64,000 bases of DNA from Mucilaginibacter gracilis (GTDB lineage: Bacteria; Bacteroidota; Bacteroidia; Sphingobacteriales; Sphingobacteriaceae): assembly GCF_003633615.1 (NCBI RefSeq), contig NZ_RBKU01000001.1, forward strand, positions 3,162,001 to 3,226,000, given 5' to 3'. Below the pieces are notes generated by a model. The model saw only the letters and a program-made list of their open reading frames with translations. It did no database searches and was not told the origin of the DNA. Shown in pieces: positions 8,097-17,640 of the stretch (position 1 is its first letter; each line of letters starts with the position of its first letter). Position numbers and translations under genes: made by a program.

Positions 8097-9422
8097 CTAT
8101 AATAAGAGTTTCTCTATTATTGTCATTCCTATATCAATGTGTTGTTTGGTCATGATAAGGGCCGGTCTAAACCTAATTGTATTGGTACCACAGCCTAAAA
8201 ACATCACATTATGCAACAGTCCGTTCTGTATAAATTTATCCCGGGTTTCTCTATCCGGAAAGTCAAATGCGGTGAGCAACCCGCGTCCACGCACGTTGCG
8301 TATCATATCATTTTTAAGCGAAAGTTTTTTTAGTTCTTCCTGTAAAAAATCACCGGTGCGCTGTGCATTGGCGCAAAGTTCATCTTCGGTAATAATTTCA
8401 AGTATCCGGGTGGCCCTAATCATATCAACCAAATTGCCGCCCCAGGTTGAGTTAATGCGCGATGGTACGTTAAACACATTGTTTTCAACCTCATCAACCC
8501 TTTTGCTTGCCAATATGCCACAAACCTGCATTTTTTTGCCGAAGGCCAAAATATCGGGGCGGGCATTTTCGCCAAAATGCTCGTGGCACCAAAATTTACC
8601 GGTAAGGCCAACGCCCGTTTGTATCTCGTCGTAAATTAGCATCGCTTCGTTTTCGTTGGCAAGTATACGTAACTGCTCCAAAAACTCTTTACGGATGTGG
8701 TTATCTCCTCCTTCGGATTGTATAGGCTCTATTATTATTGCGCAAACATCGTCCTTAAAATCAGCGAAGGCTTGTTTAATCTGCCCGATAGAGTGTGCCT
8801 CCCTGCGTAGCAAATCTTGATGCCCATCGTCTGTATAAGGGAAATTCATGATTGGGGTTGATACTCTGGGCCAGTCAAATTGCGCATACCAACGCGTTTT
8901 TTCGGGCGAGGTATTGGTAAGGCTCATGGTATAACCTGTCCGGCCATGAAAAGCATGGTCAAAATGTATTACTTTAAAGCCTTTGGCCACAGTGTAACCC
9001 CTGGCAAAGTTTTTTTGTACCTTCCAGTCCATAGCTACTTTAAGGGCATTCTCAATGGCAAGGCCGCCTCCCGATATAAAAAAAGCATGCGGCAGATAGC
9101 TGGGGATGCCAACCTTGTCGAAAACTTTTACAAATTGAGCATACTGCTGGGTATAAATATCAGAGTTTGACGGGTTGGTTAAAGCAGCCAGCATCAGGTT
9201 TTTTTTAAACGATTCGTCGTTAACCATTTTTGGGTGGTTATACCCCAGGGGTACTGATGCAAAGCAGGTAAAAAAATCAAGCAGGGTGCGGTTGTGCTTT
9301 GAATCGAAAATATGTACGCCCTGGCTTTTTTCCATATCAAAAGTGAGGTCGAAACCATCAGCGAGGATATGCTTTTCTAATACGGATTGGACATCGGCAG
9401 GCGAAACTGATAGGTTGTACAT
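8097..9422 (-). CDS. lat: L-lysine 6-transaminase
   Basis: A 441-residue class III PLP aminotransferase. It moves the epsilon-amino group of L-lysine to 2-oxoglutarate, giving 2-aminoadipate semialdehyde (cyclising to piperideine-6-carboxylate). The PLP lysine lies in DILAFGKKMQVCG, and IIIEPIQSEGGDNHIR and LLIYDEIQTGVGLTG are the conserved cofactor segments. The N-terminus (VLEKHILADGFDLTFDMEKS) and DFFTCFASVPLGYNHPKM are typical of LAT rather than ornithine aminotransferase. It is monocistronic, with a good promoter just upstream (9440-9471). Confidence 0.93.
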   Translation of the reverse strand: MYNLSVSPADVQSVLEKHILADGFDLTFDMEKSQGVHIFDSKHNRTLLDFFTCFASVPLGYNHPKMVNDESFKKNLMLAALTNPSNSDIYTQQYAQFVKVFDKVGIPSYLPHAFFISGGGLAIENALKVAMDWKVQKNFARGYTVAKGFKVIHFDHAFHGRTGYTMSLTNTSPEKTRWYAQFDWPRVSTPIMNFPYTDDGHQDLLRREAHSIGQIKQAFADFKDDVCAIIIEPIQSEGGDNHIRKEFLEQLRILANENEAMLIYDEIQTGVGLTGKFWCHEHFGENARPDILAFGKKMQVCGILASKRVDEVENNVFNVPSRINSTWGGNLVDMIRATRILEIITEDELCANAQRTGDFLQEELKKLSLKNDMIRNVRGRGLLTAFDFPDRETRDKFIQNGLLHNVMFLGCGTNTIRFRPALIMTKQHIDIGMTIIEKLLL

Positions 9423-9439
9423 AGCAGTATGGGTTTATC

Positions 9440-9471
9440 CAAATTTACTAAAAACCCTCAAATTTTACAAA
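9440..9471 (-). promoter_or_regulatory. Bacteroidota-type promoter for lat
   Basis: On the minus strand, TTTG (complement of 9468-9471) and TAAATTTG (complement of 9440-9447) are spaced by 20 bases, close to the -33 TTTG / -7 TAnnTTTG consensus. Transcription would begin near 9433, about 11 bases before the start codon. Confidence 0.6.
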
Positions 9472-9500
9472 TTAGGCCACTTTTGAACTGCTTGTGTATA

Positions 9501-9533
9501 AAAACCAACTTTAAATTGTTTAAAGTTGGTTTT
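9501..9533. terminator. intrinsic terminator downstream of lat promoter region / after 9612 gene
   Basis: A perfect 15-bp stem, AAAACCAACTTTAAA (9501-9515) with TTTAAAGTTGGTTTT (9519-9533), and a 3-base loop. Read on the minus strand it ends in a T-run. It probably ends transcription of the minus-strand gene at 9612-10496 before the lat promoter. Confidence 0.8.
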
Positions 9534-9611
9534 TGAACCGATGTGGTAAACAGTTAATGAGTGATGAGTAACAAAACCGGCAATGGGGCTTGGCTATATG
9601 GAGTGTTTAAA

Positions 9612-10496
9612 TCAAAATTTATCTGTCATGCCTAATAAACCCAATACTCCGCCGGTATGGATGGCCAAAATAGATTCGCCGGGTTTAAAGTATCCGGCAC
9701 TGGCCAAATCAAAAATACAATGCAGCATTTTGCCCGTGTAAACCGGTTCTATCATAATCCCGGTAGCTGCTACAAACTGCTTGATGAAAGCAATTAATTG
9801 TGGTGTTGTTTTGGCATAGCCGCCAAAGTGGTGCTGGGTATGTAAGTGATAGGGAATAGGAGCTAGCAGATATTTATCAATTTCGGCTTCCATAAAGCCA
9901 CCATTCTTAAAAACCGGTACAGCATGAAATTGAGTAGCCATGCCGCTGGCGCTAATCCCGTTTATAATACCTGCTGCGGTAGTCCCGGTTCCGCAGGCAC
10001 AAAAAATATGGTTGTAAGTTTGAGGCAGTTCTGCAAGCAATTCGCTGCAACCCAAAGCAGCTTCGGGCGATGCACCGCCTTCGTCAATAAAAAAAGCGTC
10101 GGCATTGTTGCCAAAATAGTTATTAAATAAGCCGCGCTTGTCGCGATAGCTTTCCCTATCGGTAAATATGAGTTGCATACCATGTAAGCGGCATAAAAAC
10201 AGGTGGGTATTGCTAACCTCCTCGCCACGCACAAAACCTGTAGCCTGGAAGCCAAATGCTGCTGCCGCAGCGGCAGTTGCCAGTAAATGGTTAGAATATG
10301 CACCTCCAAACGTTACCAGATGATTTTTTTGCAGGCTACGCGCCTTGTTCAACGGGTATTTAAGCTTGCGCCATTTATTGCCCGATATGAGGGGATGTAT
10401 TAAATCATCTCGCTTGATGAAAACATTTAAGCCCTGCTCAGTAAAAACCCGGTTATGGATTTGCTGAACAGGGCTATAAATTTGAAGATTTATCAA
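9612..10496 (-). CDS. ACC deaminase / D-cysteine desulfhydrase family PLP enzyme
   Basis: A 294-residue fold-type II PLP enzyme. The cofactor lysine is K41 in ISGNKWRKLKY, preceded by the family signature FIKRDDLIHP. The Gly-rich phosphate loop CGTGTTAAGIINGI is intact. Related enzymes either deaminate 1-aminocyclopropane-1-carboxylate or release sulfide from D-cysteine. The residues separating the two cannot be judged safely here, and D-cysteine desulfhydrase-type activity is as likely. It is slightly shorter than characterised members (about 330). It is 11 bases downstream of the 10508 gene on the same strand and may be co-transcribed. Confidence 0.88.
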   Translation of the reverse strand: MINLQIYSPVQQIHNRVFTEQGLNVFIKRDDLIHPLISGNKWRKLKYPLNKARSLQKNHLVTFGGAYSNHLLATAAAAAAFGFQATGFVRGEEVSNTHLFLCRLHGMQLIFTDRESYRDKRGLFNNYFGNNADAFFIDEGGASPEAALGCSELLAELPQTYNHIFCACGTGTTAAGIINGISASGMATQFHAVPVFKNGGFMEAEIDKYLLAPIPYHLHTQHHFGGYAKTTPQLIAFIKQFVAATGIMIEPVYTGKMLHCIFDLASAGYFKPGESILAIHTGGVLGLLGMTDKF

Positions 10497-10507
10497 TGAT
10501 AAGCCAT

Positions 10508-11584
10508 TTAAAAACCAAGACCTATACCTGCGTTAAACGATTGATACTGGGCGAAGCTGTACGACCCATACAATTTAAAAAACGACAGGCTCATTTGGAA
10601 ACCAATATCGGCGCGGCCACCACCTGCGCTTACTGTAGAACCGCTAATATTTATCGGGTCGGCATAAGAAGTATAAACCGGTTTGCCGGTGATGGTTGCA
10701 CCTGTAACAAAAGGATAGTTACCTTTTAAACCAACATTGGTTGTGCTTGATAAATAGCCAAGGGCTACAAACGGCGTAAAAAATAAAAGTTTTTTTGAAA
10801 ATATAACCTGGGTGTTCCAACCCGCAAAACTACCGTCCAAAAGTTGGTTGGTAAAATCCTGGCTACCGATTACCGTACTGCCTGCATCTGGCTTTACATC
10901 TAAAGGTAGTTTATAATTTAAATGTGTGTAACCTACGGCAATAGCAAGGTTAAACGGTATAATATTGCTTGCTGTGCCAAAATCCTGAGCTATATCATGT
11001 TTAAAGCCCACACCAAACATACCAACCGAGCCTATTTTTTTGCTAATCTGGAAATCGGGTATTACGCGTAGTATTAAATCGGTGTTTTTGATTAAGCCAA
11101 TGGTAAGTTGCACCTGTGGTGCCGGTATAATTGATACCACACCTGCTGGCAATGGCAACGAAACAGAACCTCCCGTAACCGGAGTAGGATCGGTGTATTT
11201 TATTGATGGGCCTGCAGTGGTACTTCCTCCAAAAGTAGGCTCTATAGAGCCGTTAGGGAAAGAAAACCGGCTTGATAAACCTATTTTACTAACATCATAA
11301 GTTTTGTCGGACTGGGGCACAATGCTTCCGGTAGCACTTACTCTTATAGCAAACCGTAAAAATTTTTGTGTTTTCGCCGTGTTTGCCCAGCCGCCATTTA
11401 AGCCATTGCCAAAGCCCTTAAATAGTGGTGCTGCGTAGGTGTTAAGTAATTTGTTCACATCGTCTGGACTGCCTTTAAATAAGGCTGATATTCCGTCGCT
11501 TTGGGCACTGGCCCGCATGGTTGCGAAACTTGCAAAAAAAACGATAATTATCGCTTTTTTAATTAATTGGGGTTTTAAATTCAT
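10508..11584 (-). CDS. DUF6588 family outer-membrane-type protein
   Basis: A 358-residue exported protein with a signal peptide (KKAIIIVFFASFATMRASAQ). DDVNKLLNTYAAPLFKGFGNGLNGGWANTAK is the N-terminal signature of DUF6588, found throughout Bacteroidota. The rest is a series of alternating beta strands ending in aromatic residues (SLSFFKLYGSYSFAQYQSFNAGIGLGF), with a C-terminal Phe as in outer-membrane beta-barrels. Its role is unknown; a barrel-like envelope protein is inferred. It is upstream of the PLP enzyme gene with an 11-base gap. Confidence 0.8.
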   Translation of the reverse strand: MNLKPQLIKKAIIIVFFASFATMRASAQSDGISALFKGSPDDVNKLLNTYAAPLFKGFGNGLNGGWANTAKTQKFLRFAIRVSATGSIVPQSDKTYDVSKIGLSSRFSFPNGSIEPTFGGSTTAGPSIKYTDPTPVTGGSVSLPLPAGVVSIIPAPQVQLTIGLIKNTDLILRVIPDFQISKKIGSVGMFGVGFKHDIAQDFGTASNIIPFNLAIAVGYTHLNYKLPLDVKPDAGSTVIGSQDFTNQLLDGSFAGWNTQVIFSKKLLFFTPFVALGYLSSTTNVGLKGNYPFVTGATITGKPVYTSYADPINISGSTVSAGGGRADIGFQMSLSFFKLYGSYSFAQYQSFNAGIGLGF

Positions 11585-11657
11585 TCGTATAAGGTTTGAA
11601 ATTATGATTTTAAAAATACATTTATTTTATTAAAGTAGCTGGCCTTGTAAAAATAAG

Positions 11658-11665
11658 TATTTTTG
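11658..11665 (+). promoter_or_regulatory. candidate -7 box (TATTTTTG) for the pseudouridine synthase gene
   Basis: TATTTTTG matches TAnnTTTG and ends five bases before the ATG at 11671, which would make the leader extremely short. No clear -33 box is visible. Confidence 0.4.
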
Positions 11666-11670
11666 CAAAG

Positions 11671-12714
11671 ATGAACCACGAGGCCGAACTATTTGAACAG
11701 GAAGAACAAGACTTATACGAACATCTGCGCATAATAGTTGACAAAGGGCAAAGTTTATTACGCATTGATAAATTTTTAATGCACCGGGTTGAAAACGCAT
11801 CGCGTAACCGGATACAAAATGCTATTGAGCTGGGTAATGTGCTGGTTAACGACAAGGCAACAAAATCAAACTATAAGGTAAAACCGCTTGATGTAATTTC
11901 GGTAGTGCTGCCGCACCCGCCGCGCGATACCGAAGTTTATCCCGAAAATTTACCTATCGAAATTGTTTACGAAGATAACGATGTGCTTATAGTTAATAAG
12001 GCCGCCGGTATGGTGGTACACCCCGGCTATAACAATTATACGGGCACACTGGTTAATGCGTTGGTTTATCATTTTGACCAATTGCCTACTTTGCCCGGTA
12101 ACGACGGGCGCCCAGGCTTGGTACACCGCATTGATAAGGATACATCGGGCTTATTGCTGATTAGTAAAAACGAACGCGCCATGACCTGGCTTGCACGCCA
12201 GTTTTATGAGCATACCATTACCCGCAAATACATTGCTCTGGCCTGGGGCGATATTGATGCCGATGGAACCATAACCGGCTATATTGGCCGAAGTGTTAAA
12301 GACAGGCGGGTAATGAGTATTTACGATGACCCTGAAAAGGGGAAATGGTGTGTTACGCACTATAAAGTTTTAAAGCGCCTAAATTATGTTACGCTGATAG
12401 AGTGCCAGTTAGAAACCGGCCGCACACACCAGATACGCGCCCACATGAAACATATTGGCCACCCGTTATTTAGCGATGCCACTTACGGCGGCGATCATAT
12501 TTTAAAGGGAACGTTATTTAATAAGTACAAACAGTTTGTTGAAAACTGCTTTGCGCTGATGCCCCGCCAGGCCCTGCATGCACAAACACTGGGCTTTATA
12601 CACCCAACAACCCGTAAGTATATTAATTTTGAAGCACCTTTACCCGCCGATTTTGTTGCTGTGCTAGATAAGTGGGAAAAATATATGCAGGCAACTACAG
12701 ATCAAATTGATTAA
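11671..12714 (+). CDS. rluD: RluD-family 23S rRNA pseudouridine synthase
   Basis: A 347-residue RNA-modifying enzyme. An S4 RNA-binding domain lies at about residues 30-80 (LLRIDKFLMHRVENASRNRIQNAI). The RluA-type catalytic domain follows, with PGLVHRIDKDTSGLLL and catalytic Asp155. RKYIALAWG and GRTHQIRAHMKHIGHPLFSDATYGG are the remaining family motifs. RluD modifies U1911, 1915 and 1917 of 23S rRNA in E. coli; the exact target here is inferred from architecture. The N-terminal acidic tail of about 20 residues is usual in Bacteroidota homologues. Confidence 0.92.
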   Translation: MNHEAELFEQEEQDLYEHLRIIVDKGQSLLRIDKFLMHRVENASRNRIQNAIELGNVLVNDKATKSNYKVKPLDVISVVLPHPPRDTEVYPENLPIEIVYEDNDVLIVNKAAGMVVHPGYNNYTGTLVNALVYHFDQLPTLPGNDGRPGLVHRIDKDTSGLLLISKNERAMTWLARQFYEHTITRKYIALAWGDIDADGTITGYIGRSVKDRRVMSIYDDPEKGKWCVTHYKVLKRLNYVTLIECQLETGRTHQIRAHMKHIGHPLFSDATYGGDHILKGTLFNKYKQFVENCFALMPRQALHAQTLGFIHPTTRKYINFEAPLPADFVAVLDKWEKYMQATTDQID

Positions 12715-12725
12715 TTTTTTGTTAG

Positions 12726-12772
12726 TAGTAATAAGAATCAAGAATAAAGAGGCAAGAATCAAGAGAAAGACA
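12726..12772. repeat. 'AAGAATCAAGA' word repeats
   Basis: The 123-base gap before the class IV aminotransferase gene contains AAGAATCAAGAATAAAGA and GGCAAGAATCAAGAGAAAG. These words belong to the same family as those at 7346-7371, 24574-24587 and, strikingly, within valS (27594-27630 and 28316-28349). Confidence 0.55.
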
Positions 12773-12837
12773 TAGCATGAAAAAAACCGACGGAAACAAT
12801 GGGAAATGGCTGATAGTATTCTTGCATCTAATTTAAT

Positions 12838-13674
12838 ATGAAACCAAATTTGATTAACTACAACGACGAAATTTTGCTGGCTGATACCAAACTGCTTACC
12901 ATTGCTAACCGTGGCTTTAAATATGGTGACGGCTTGTTTGAAAGCATGCGGATGATGAAGGGTAAAGTTAAATTTGTTGATTTACATGCCGACCGCTTGC
13001 AAAAAGGTATGAAAGCCTTGCATTTGGACGGATACTCGCAAATGGATGCTTATTTTTTGAAGGAAAAAGCCGAAGAACTGGCCAGCCGTAACAAAGTAAA
13101 ACACGCACGCCTGCGCCTAACCGTTTACCGCGATGCCGAAGGCTTGTACACGCCTACCCAAAATAAAGCAGGCTATTGCCTGGAACTACAACCGGTGGAC
13201 GAGCCTCGCTATTTTTTAAACACGCGCGGCCTCATTATGGATATGTATAATGAGATGCCAAAGCCGGTAAACATACTGTCAAACTACAAAACCTGTAATT
13301 CGATACTGTTTATTATGGCGGGTATATTTAAAACCCAAAACAAGCTTGATGATGCTTTTATATTAAACCAATACGGTTACCTGTGCGAAACCATTAGTGC
13401 CAATGTGTTTGTACTTTATCAAAACCATTTATATACACCCGCTTTAAGCGAAGGTTGCATTGGCGGCGTAATGAGGCAGGTTGTAATTGATTTGGCTATA
13501 GCCAACAACATACCCATGACCGAGGCCCAGCTTGACCCCGAAATACTAAACCAGGCCGACGAAGTTTTTATTACTAACGCCAGCCGCGGCATACAATGGG
13601 TAATGGGTTTTGGCAAAAAACGTTACTTTAATGAGATAAGTAAGGTGTTGATGGACGAATTGAATAAGCTGTAG
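12838..13674 (+). CDS. class IV (BCAT/ADC-lyase type) PLP aminotransferase
   Basis: A 278-residue fold-type IV PLP enzyme. The cofactor lysine is K151 in LSNYKTCNSI. NRGFKYGDGLFESMR (about 24-38) and ETISANVFVL with TNASRGIQWV are the family signatures. The family includes branched-chain amino acid and D-amino acid aminotransferases and aminodeoxychorismate lyase. The short length and the single-gene setting fit an ADC-lyase-like or uncharacterised member best, but the substrate cannot be decided from sequence. Preceded by a repeat-bearing gap. Confidence 0.88.
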   Translation: MKPNLINYNDEILLADTKLLTIANRGFKYGDGLFESMRMMKGKVKFVDLHADRLQKGMKALHLDGYSQMDAYFLKEKAEELASRNKVKHARLRLTVYRDAEGLYTPTQNKAGYCLELQPVDEPRYFLNTRGLIMDMYNEMPKPVNILSNYKTCNSILFIMAGIFKTQNKLDDAFILNQYGYLCETISANVFVLYQNHLYTPALSEGCIGGVMRQVVIDLAIANNIPMTEAQLDPEILNQADEVFITNASRGIQWVMGFGKKRYFNEISKVLMDELNKL

Positions 13675-13757
13675 GTGAAAAAACGATAATTGTTATAGAC
13701 ATCACAGAATGAAAATGCTGTTTAACGTTATCGCAAAACAGGGTGTCAAACCTAAAC

Positions 13758-14552
13758 TTACAATACACCAACTTCCTTAACCGTTATTGTTTCCAAAATT
13801 CCATCCCAAAAATCAATACGTGCTTGTAGGGCTTGTTTAACGGCCTGGGTAGCTTGTTGCCAGTGTTGGTCGTTTTCGCCGCAAAGTTCGGCAGTCATTT
13901 GGTAGGCTAATTGGGAGTGGTGGTCGCCGTCAACTTCAATATGGCGTTCTAAGTAATACAGCAAGGTATCAACCTTGCCGGGGAATTGCTGGTTGATTTC
14001 TTTCACCATGCTGATAAACATTGATGGTATCAAATCTTCGCGCCCGAAGGTAAAAACGGCGGCTTGTATGTAATCGGGAGTGCGGTTTATCACATCAAAA
14101 GTATGCTGTACAAATGCCGAAGCTGTATCGGTAATGTTATCGGCTTTTAGGGCTTCGCTAACAGGTAAACCGTTTTTAATCTCATCGATTAGCGTAGTAA
14201 TGGCGGTGTCGTTACAACCTGCTTGTGCCATCGCTTTTAAATAAAGTTCAAAATGGCTGGTGCGGTTTCCATGCTCGTCAATATCGCTTTCTTCGCCTGC
14301 AACAATTTCGTTAATTAAGTACCGGGTATTGGCACTGCCAACGGGCACCCATGGCAAAGTAACACAGGTGAGCTTTTGTTGCAACGATTTAAGCAGACTC
14401 ATAAAATCCCAAACTGCAAAAACGTGATGCTCCATAAAAACCTGTAAAGCATCAATGCTTACAATGCTTTTGTATAAGGGGTGATTTATCAGTTGCGCGC
14501 GTAGCGGTTCAATTTCGTGGTTTAATTTTGCAATACGGGGATTTGTATACAT
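13758..14552 (-). CDS. DUF3050 family protein (haem-oxygenase-like fold expected)
   Basis: A 264-residue, largely helical protein recognisable as DUF3050 from its opening ([21 protein letters not shown]), [17 protein letters not shown], and [16 protein letters not shown]. The conserved His/Glu/Asp residues in these segments are placed as in iron-binding, haem-oxygenase-like helical bundles; a metal site is inference. The family is common in Bacteroidota and proteobacteria and has no settled function. It is monocistronic and divergent from the lipoprotein gene at 14702. Confidence 0.85.
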   Translation of the reverse strand: MYTNPRIAKLNHEIEPLRAQLINHPLYKSIVSIDALQVFMEHHVFAVWDFMSLLKSLQQKLTCVTLPWVPVGSANTRYLINEIVAGEESDIDEHGNRTSHFELYLKAMAQAGCNDTAITTLIDEIKNGLPVSEALKADNITDTASAFVQHTFDVINRTPDYIQAAVFTFGREDLIPSMFISMVKEINQQFPGKVDTLLYYLERHIEVDGDHHSQLAYQMTAELCGENDQHWQQATQAVKQALQARIDFWDGILETITVKEVGVL

Positions 14553-14669
14553 TTGACTGGGTATTTATCGCAATGTTCGCAATTAATAGTTAACCAGTTT
14601 TAATCGGATATTCCTTTTTACTTTGATGTGATTATTACATCTGCATAAACCTATTTCACGCTGGAAATT

Positions 14670-14677
14670 TATCTTTG
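14670..14677 (+). promoter_or_regulatory. candidate -7 box (TATCTTTG)
   Basis: TATCTTTG matches the -7 consensus TAnnTTTG and lies 24 bases before the ATG at 14702, a normal leader distance. The -33 element is not obvious. Confidence 0.45.
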
Positions 14678-14701
14678 TATATTTAAGCAAATCAATATTA
14701 T

Positions 14702-15322
14702 ATGAAACCTGTTTTAAAAGCCACTATTATATTGGCATGTTTAATTTGCAGTGCGTGCCATTCCTCATCCGAAAAAACAGACAGAATAGATAGTATACCT
14801 AAACCTTTGCAAGACAATTCGGCAGATGTTTCTTTTTTGACAAAAAGAGGTGGTGACAATATGGTTGACGCAATTTATTACGACCTGGTGAAAAAGCGGC
14901 CGGAGTTAAGAAAATTGGAAGATGATATTGAAAGAAATGGCGGCATAGAAACTGATAGTTTAGAAAAGTATCATAAATTTAATAACAAAATAGATAATTA
15001 CTATTCGTCTGCCTATGCCACCATCAACCTAATTACAGACTCTGTTGTGCGGAAAGGAATGAAAAAAATAATTGATGAAAATAAAACAGGCCAGCAACGG
15101 CACATGCTGGCACAAACTAATTTAATAACCAAAATAGAAAAGGAAAACTCTACATTGAATGATAGCCATGCCATATTAAAGCTATTAATTACCTTGCCAA
15201 TTATTAACCAGTATCAAGCTCAACAGCAACCCGGCAATAAAGCATTGGACGTTTTAATTTCAGAAAAGCAGAAATTGATAAACCGAACGAAAAGTTTAAC
15301 GCCTAAAAATAAAACTTTATAA
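14702..15322 (+). CDS. hypothetical lipoprotein
   Basis: A 206-residue protein with a lipoprotein-like signal peptide (MKPVLKATIILACLICSACHSS). The lipidated cysteine would be Cys19, although the lipobox is weak. The mature part is hydrophilic and helical, with many Lys, Asn and Asp residues. I recognise no family. Its last six bases overlap the stop of the convergent fmt gene (15317-15322), so the two transcripts necessarily overlap. Confidence 0.65.
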   Translation: MKPVLKATIILACLICSACHSSSEKTDRIDSIPKPLQDNSADVSFLTKRGGDNMVDAIYYDLVKKRPELRKLEDDIERNGGIETDSLEKYHKFNNKIDNYYSSAYATINLITDSVVRKGMKKIIDENKTGQQRHMLAQTNLITKIEKENSTLNDSHAILKLLITLPIINQYQAQQQPGNKALDVLISEKQKLINRTKSLTPKNKTL

Positions 15323-16234
15323 GCGTACTCCTCTTAAAAACTCCTCAATGCCCATTCGTTTTTTACCCTCCAATTGTACATCTTTTGGTATAATAAAGCC
15401 GTCGGTACAGGCAAATTTTAAAAACGTTTTGTTGTCGGTTAAAAAGCCACCTGGCGATATTCCGGGTTCGTTCATGCTTTTTTCGGCCTTAAATATTTTA
15501 AAAACCTTGCCATTGACGGATGTGAATGCGGTTGGGTACGGGCTTAAACCCCTTATTAAATTAAAAACCTTTTCGGTAGGCTGTATCCAATCAATCTGGC
15601 AGGTTTCTTTAAATAATTTGGGGGCATGTTTTAGCTCTATGCCTTCGGCTAAAAGTTGTTGTGGCTGTTCGTGGTAATCTCCGCTTTCAATGGCACTAAC
15701 CGTTTTAACAAGCAGTTGGGCACCAACGTTCATCAAACAATCGTGTAAATCGCCGGCGGTATCATTTTCGTGTATGGGCACGCTTTCGGTAAACAAAATA
15801 TCTCCGGTGTCAATTTCCTGTTTTAAAAAAAAGGTACTAACACCGCTTACTTTTTCGCCGTTAATTACGGCCCAGTTAATGGGTGCGGCGCCACGGTAAT
15901 GAGGCAGCAGCGAGCCATGCAAGTTTATAGTTCCTTTAGGCGGCATTGCCCAAACTACTTCGGGTAGCATACGGAAGGCTACCACAACCTGCAAATCTGC
16001 TTGCAGGGCTTTCAGTTCCGCTAAAAATTCGGGGTTCTTTAATTTTTCAGGCTGCAAAACTTTAAGTCCGTTAGCAACAGCGTATTGCTTTACCGCCGAT
16101 TCGTTCATTTTTTGCCCGCGGCCCGCAGGTTTATCGGGCGCAGTAATTACACCCACTATATTATTGCCGGCCTTAATTATCGCATCTAACGATGCCACCG
16201 CAAATTCGGGCGTGCCCATAAATATGATCTTCAT
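15317..16234 (-). CDS. fmt: methionyl-tRNA formyltransferase
   Basis: A 305-residue enzyme that formylates initiator Met-tRNA with 10-formyl-THF. The N-terminal Rossmann domain begins IIFMGTPEFAVASLDAI. The catalytic Asn/His are in GTINLHGSLLPHYRGAAPI and the Asp in EIDTGDILF. The C-terminal OB-like domain (from about 205) contains NLIRGLSPYPTAFTSV. The length is normal. The gene stands alone, converging on a lipoprotein gene. Confidence 0.96.
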   Translation of the reverse strand: MKIIFMGTPEFAVASLDAIIKAGNNIVGVITAPDKPAGRGQKMNESAVKQYAVANGLKVLQPEKLKNPEFLAELKALQADLQVVVAFRMLPEVVWAMPPKGTINLHGSLLPHYRGAAPINWAVINGEKVSGVSTFFLKQEIDTGDILFTESVPIHENDTAGDLHDCLMNVGAQLLVKTVSAIESGDYHEQPQQLLAEGIELKHAPKLFKETCQIDWIQPTEKVFNLIRGLSPYPTAFTSVNGKVFKIFKAEKSMNEPGISPGGFLTDNKTFLKFACTDGFIIPKDVQLEGKKRMGIEEFLRGVRL

Positions 16235-16301
16235 AATTTAGTTATTGGGTTATTGAGTTAATATGTTATTGAGTTTTTACCTATGCTTATACCCAATAAC
16301 T
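16230..16301. repeat. 'GTTATTGGGTTATTGAGTT' inverted repeat
   Basis: AGTTATTGGGT (16230-16240) and its exact complement ACCCAATAACT (16291-16301) flank further TTATTGAGTTAAT words. The repeat fills the gap between fmt and namZ. Confidence 0.65.
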
Positions 16302-16307
16302 TATTCA

Positions 16308-17477
16308 CTATTTATACAACAAATATTTTAACCGCATTTTTTTATAATTGCTTAAGCCGGGTTCCCAACTGGCGCGTATTTCCTGTTCGGTTTTACCGGC
16401 CTCAATTTGCTTTTGCAGTGTTGGTGTGCCGGCAAGTTTAGTAAAATAGGCGTTAAAAAAATGGGCTTTATCGGGGTATATGTTATAAGTATCTAAAAGC
16501 CACGATAAATTTAATTTACCACCTGTGGCCAGGTTATGCACATCATACTTTTGCAGATCAATACCGTAACAGGTTTGGCCTTTAAGGGGCGGATTATCGC
16601 TTACACCGGGAATGCTTACCGGCGTAAACGAAAAACTGTATTGGCTTTTTAACAAAGGGCTACCTATAACCTGAAACGGAAACGGTGTGCCGCGGCCCAG
16701 GCTTAACGTGGTTCCCTCAAAAAAACATATGCTGGGGTATAACAAAACCGATTGCTGTGTGCTTAAATTTGGCGACGGGTGAACAGGCAAAACGTAGGGC
16801 GATTGGTGTGTGTAATTAAGTAGTTTAATAATTTTTAAACGGCATTGTACTTTGTTTTTTAACCAACCTTGGCCGTTTATCATTTGTGCATATTCGGCCA
16901 CCGTCATACCATGGGTTACGGGCACCGGGTGCATGCCCACTCCCGATTTGTAAGCGGTATCAAGCACCGGTCCATCAACAAAATAACCGTTTGGATTAGG
17001 GCGATCAAGTATCATTACCTCCATGTTATTTTCGGCACAAGCTTCCATTACATGGTGAAGCGTTGCAAAATAAGTGTAAAAGCGCGCGCCAACATCCTGT
17101 ATATCAAAAATTACAATGTCTAAACCCTTCAAATCCGCTGGTGTGGGCTTGTTGTGTTTGCCGTAAAGAGATACCGCCGGGATTCCGGTTTTAGGATCAA
17201 CGGTATCGTCAATTTTGGCACCGTCGCTCGCATTCCCACGGAAACCATGTTCGGGGCCAAATATCTTTTTTATTTGCACACCTAATTTAAGCAGGCTATC
17301 TACACTTGGCGTTAATTTTTCGCCAATTACCGACGATTGGTTAATAACCATGCCAACGTTTTTGCCTTTTAAATAAGGCAGATAGGCAGTGGTTTGATCG
17401 GCACCGGTTATAATTTTTTGTGCGTAGCCATAGCTAATGGAGCAGCAGAGGAGGATTATAATGATTGTTTTTTTCAT
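16308..17477 (-). CDS. namZ: DUF1343 exo-beta-N-acetylmuramidase (NamZ-like)
   Basis: A 389-residue exported protein (signal peptide MKKTIIIILLCCSISYGYAQ). The DUF1343 core is clear: FGPEHGFRGNASDGA, VIFDIQDVGARFYTYF, MILDRPNPNG and PVTHGMTVAEYAQMING. Characterised members (B. subtilis NamZ/YbbC and a Tannerella forsythia homologue) cleave terminal MurNAc from peptidoglycan fragments, which supports cell-wall recycling in the periplasm. The acidic motifs needed for catalysis look intact. It is monocistronic, with repeats on both sides. Confidence 0.9.
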   Translation of the reverse strand: MKKTIIIILLCCSISYGYAQKIITGADQTTAYLPYLKGKNVGMVINQSSVIGEKLTPSVDSLLKLGVQIKKIFGPEHGFRGNASDGAKIDDTVDPKTGIPAVSLYGKHNKPTPADLKGLDIVIFDIQDVGARFYTYFATLHHVMEACAENNMEVMILDRPNPNGYFVDGPVLDTAYKSGVGMHPVPVTHGMTVAEYAQMINGQGWLKNKVQCRLKIIKLLNYTHQSPYVLPVHPSPNLSTQQSVLLYPSICFFEGTTLSLGRGTPFPFQVIGSPLLKSQYSFSFTPVSIPGVSDNPPLKGQTCYGIDLQKYDVHNLATGGKLNLSWLLDTYNIYPDKAHFFNAYFTKLAGTPTLQKQIEAGKTEQEIRASWEPGLSNYKKMRLKYLLYK

Positions 17478-17491
17478 GAAGCTGAGTACTT

Positions 17492-17595
17492 AACGGTTGA
17501 TGGATGATAGTTTGTTTTAGTTATGAGCGAGTTAGCATTACAAAAAAAACATTTTGTAATTTTCGCTATGAGCCATTAACCATAAACTATGAACC
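17492..17595. repeat. inverted 'CATAGTTTATGGTTAATGG' type repeat
   Basis: The left arm (17492-17530, GGTTGATGGATGATAG...TTATGAGCGA) and the right arm (17562-17595, TCGCTATGAGCCATTAACC...) are imperfect complements. They belong to the same family as the pairs at 375-500 and 22958-23043. The right arm abuts the leader of the permease gene. Confidence 0.65.
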
Positions 17596-17640
17596 AAAAT
17601 TTGCTCATATTTGCTAAAGTACAAAAAAACGTTTTCTGTT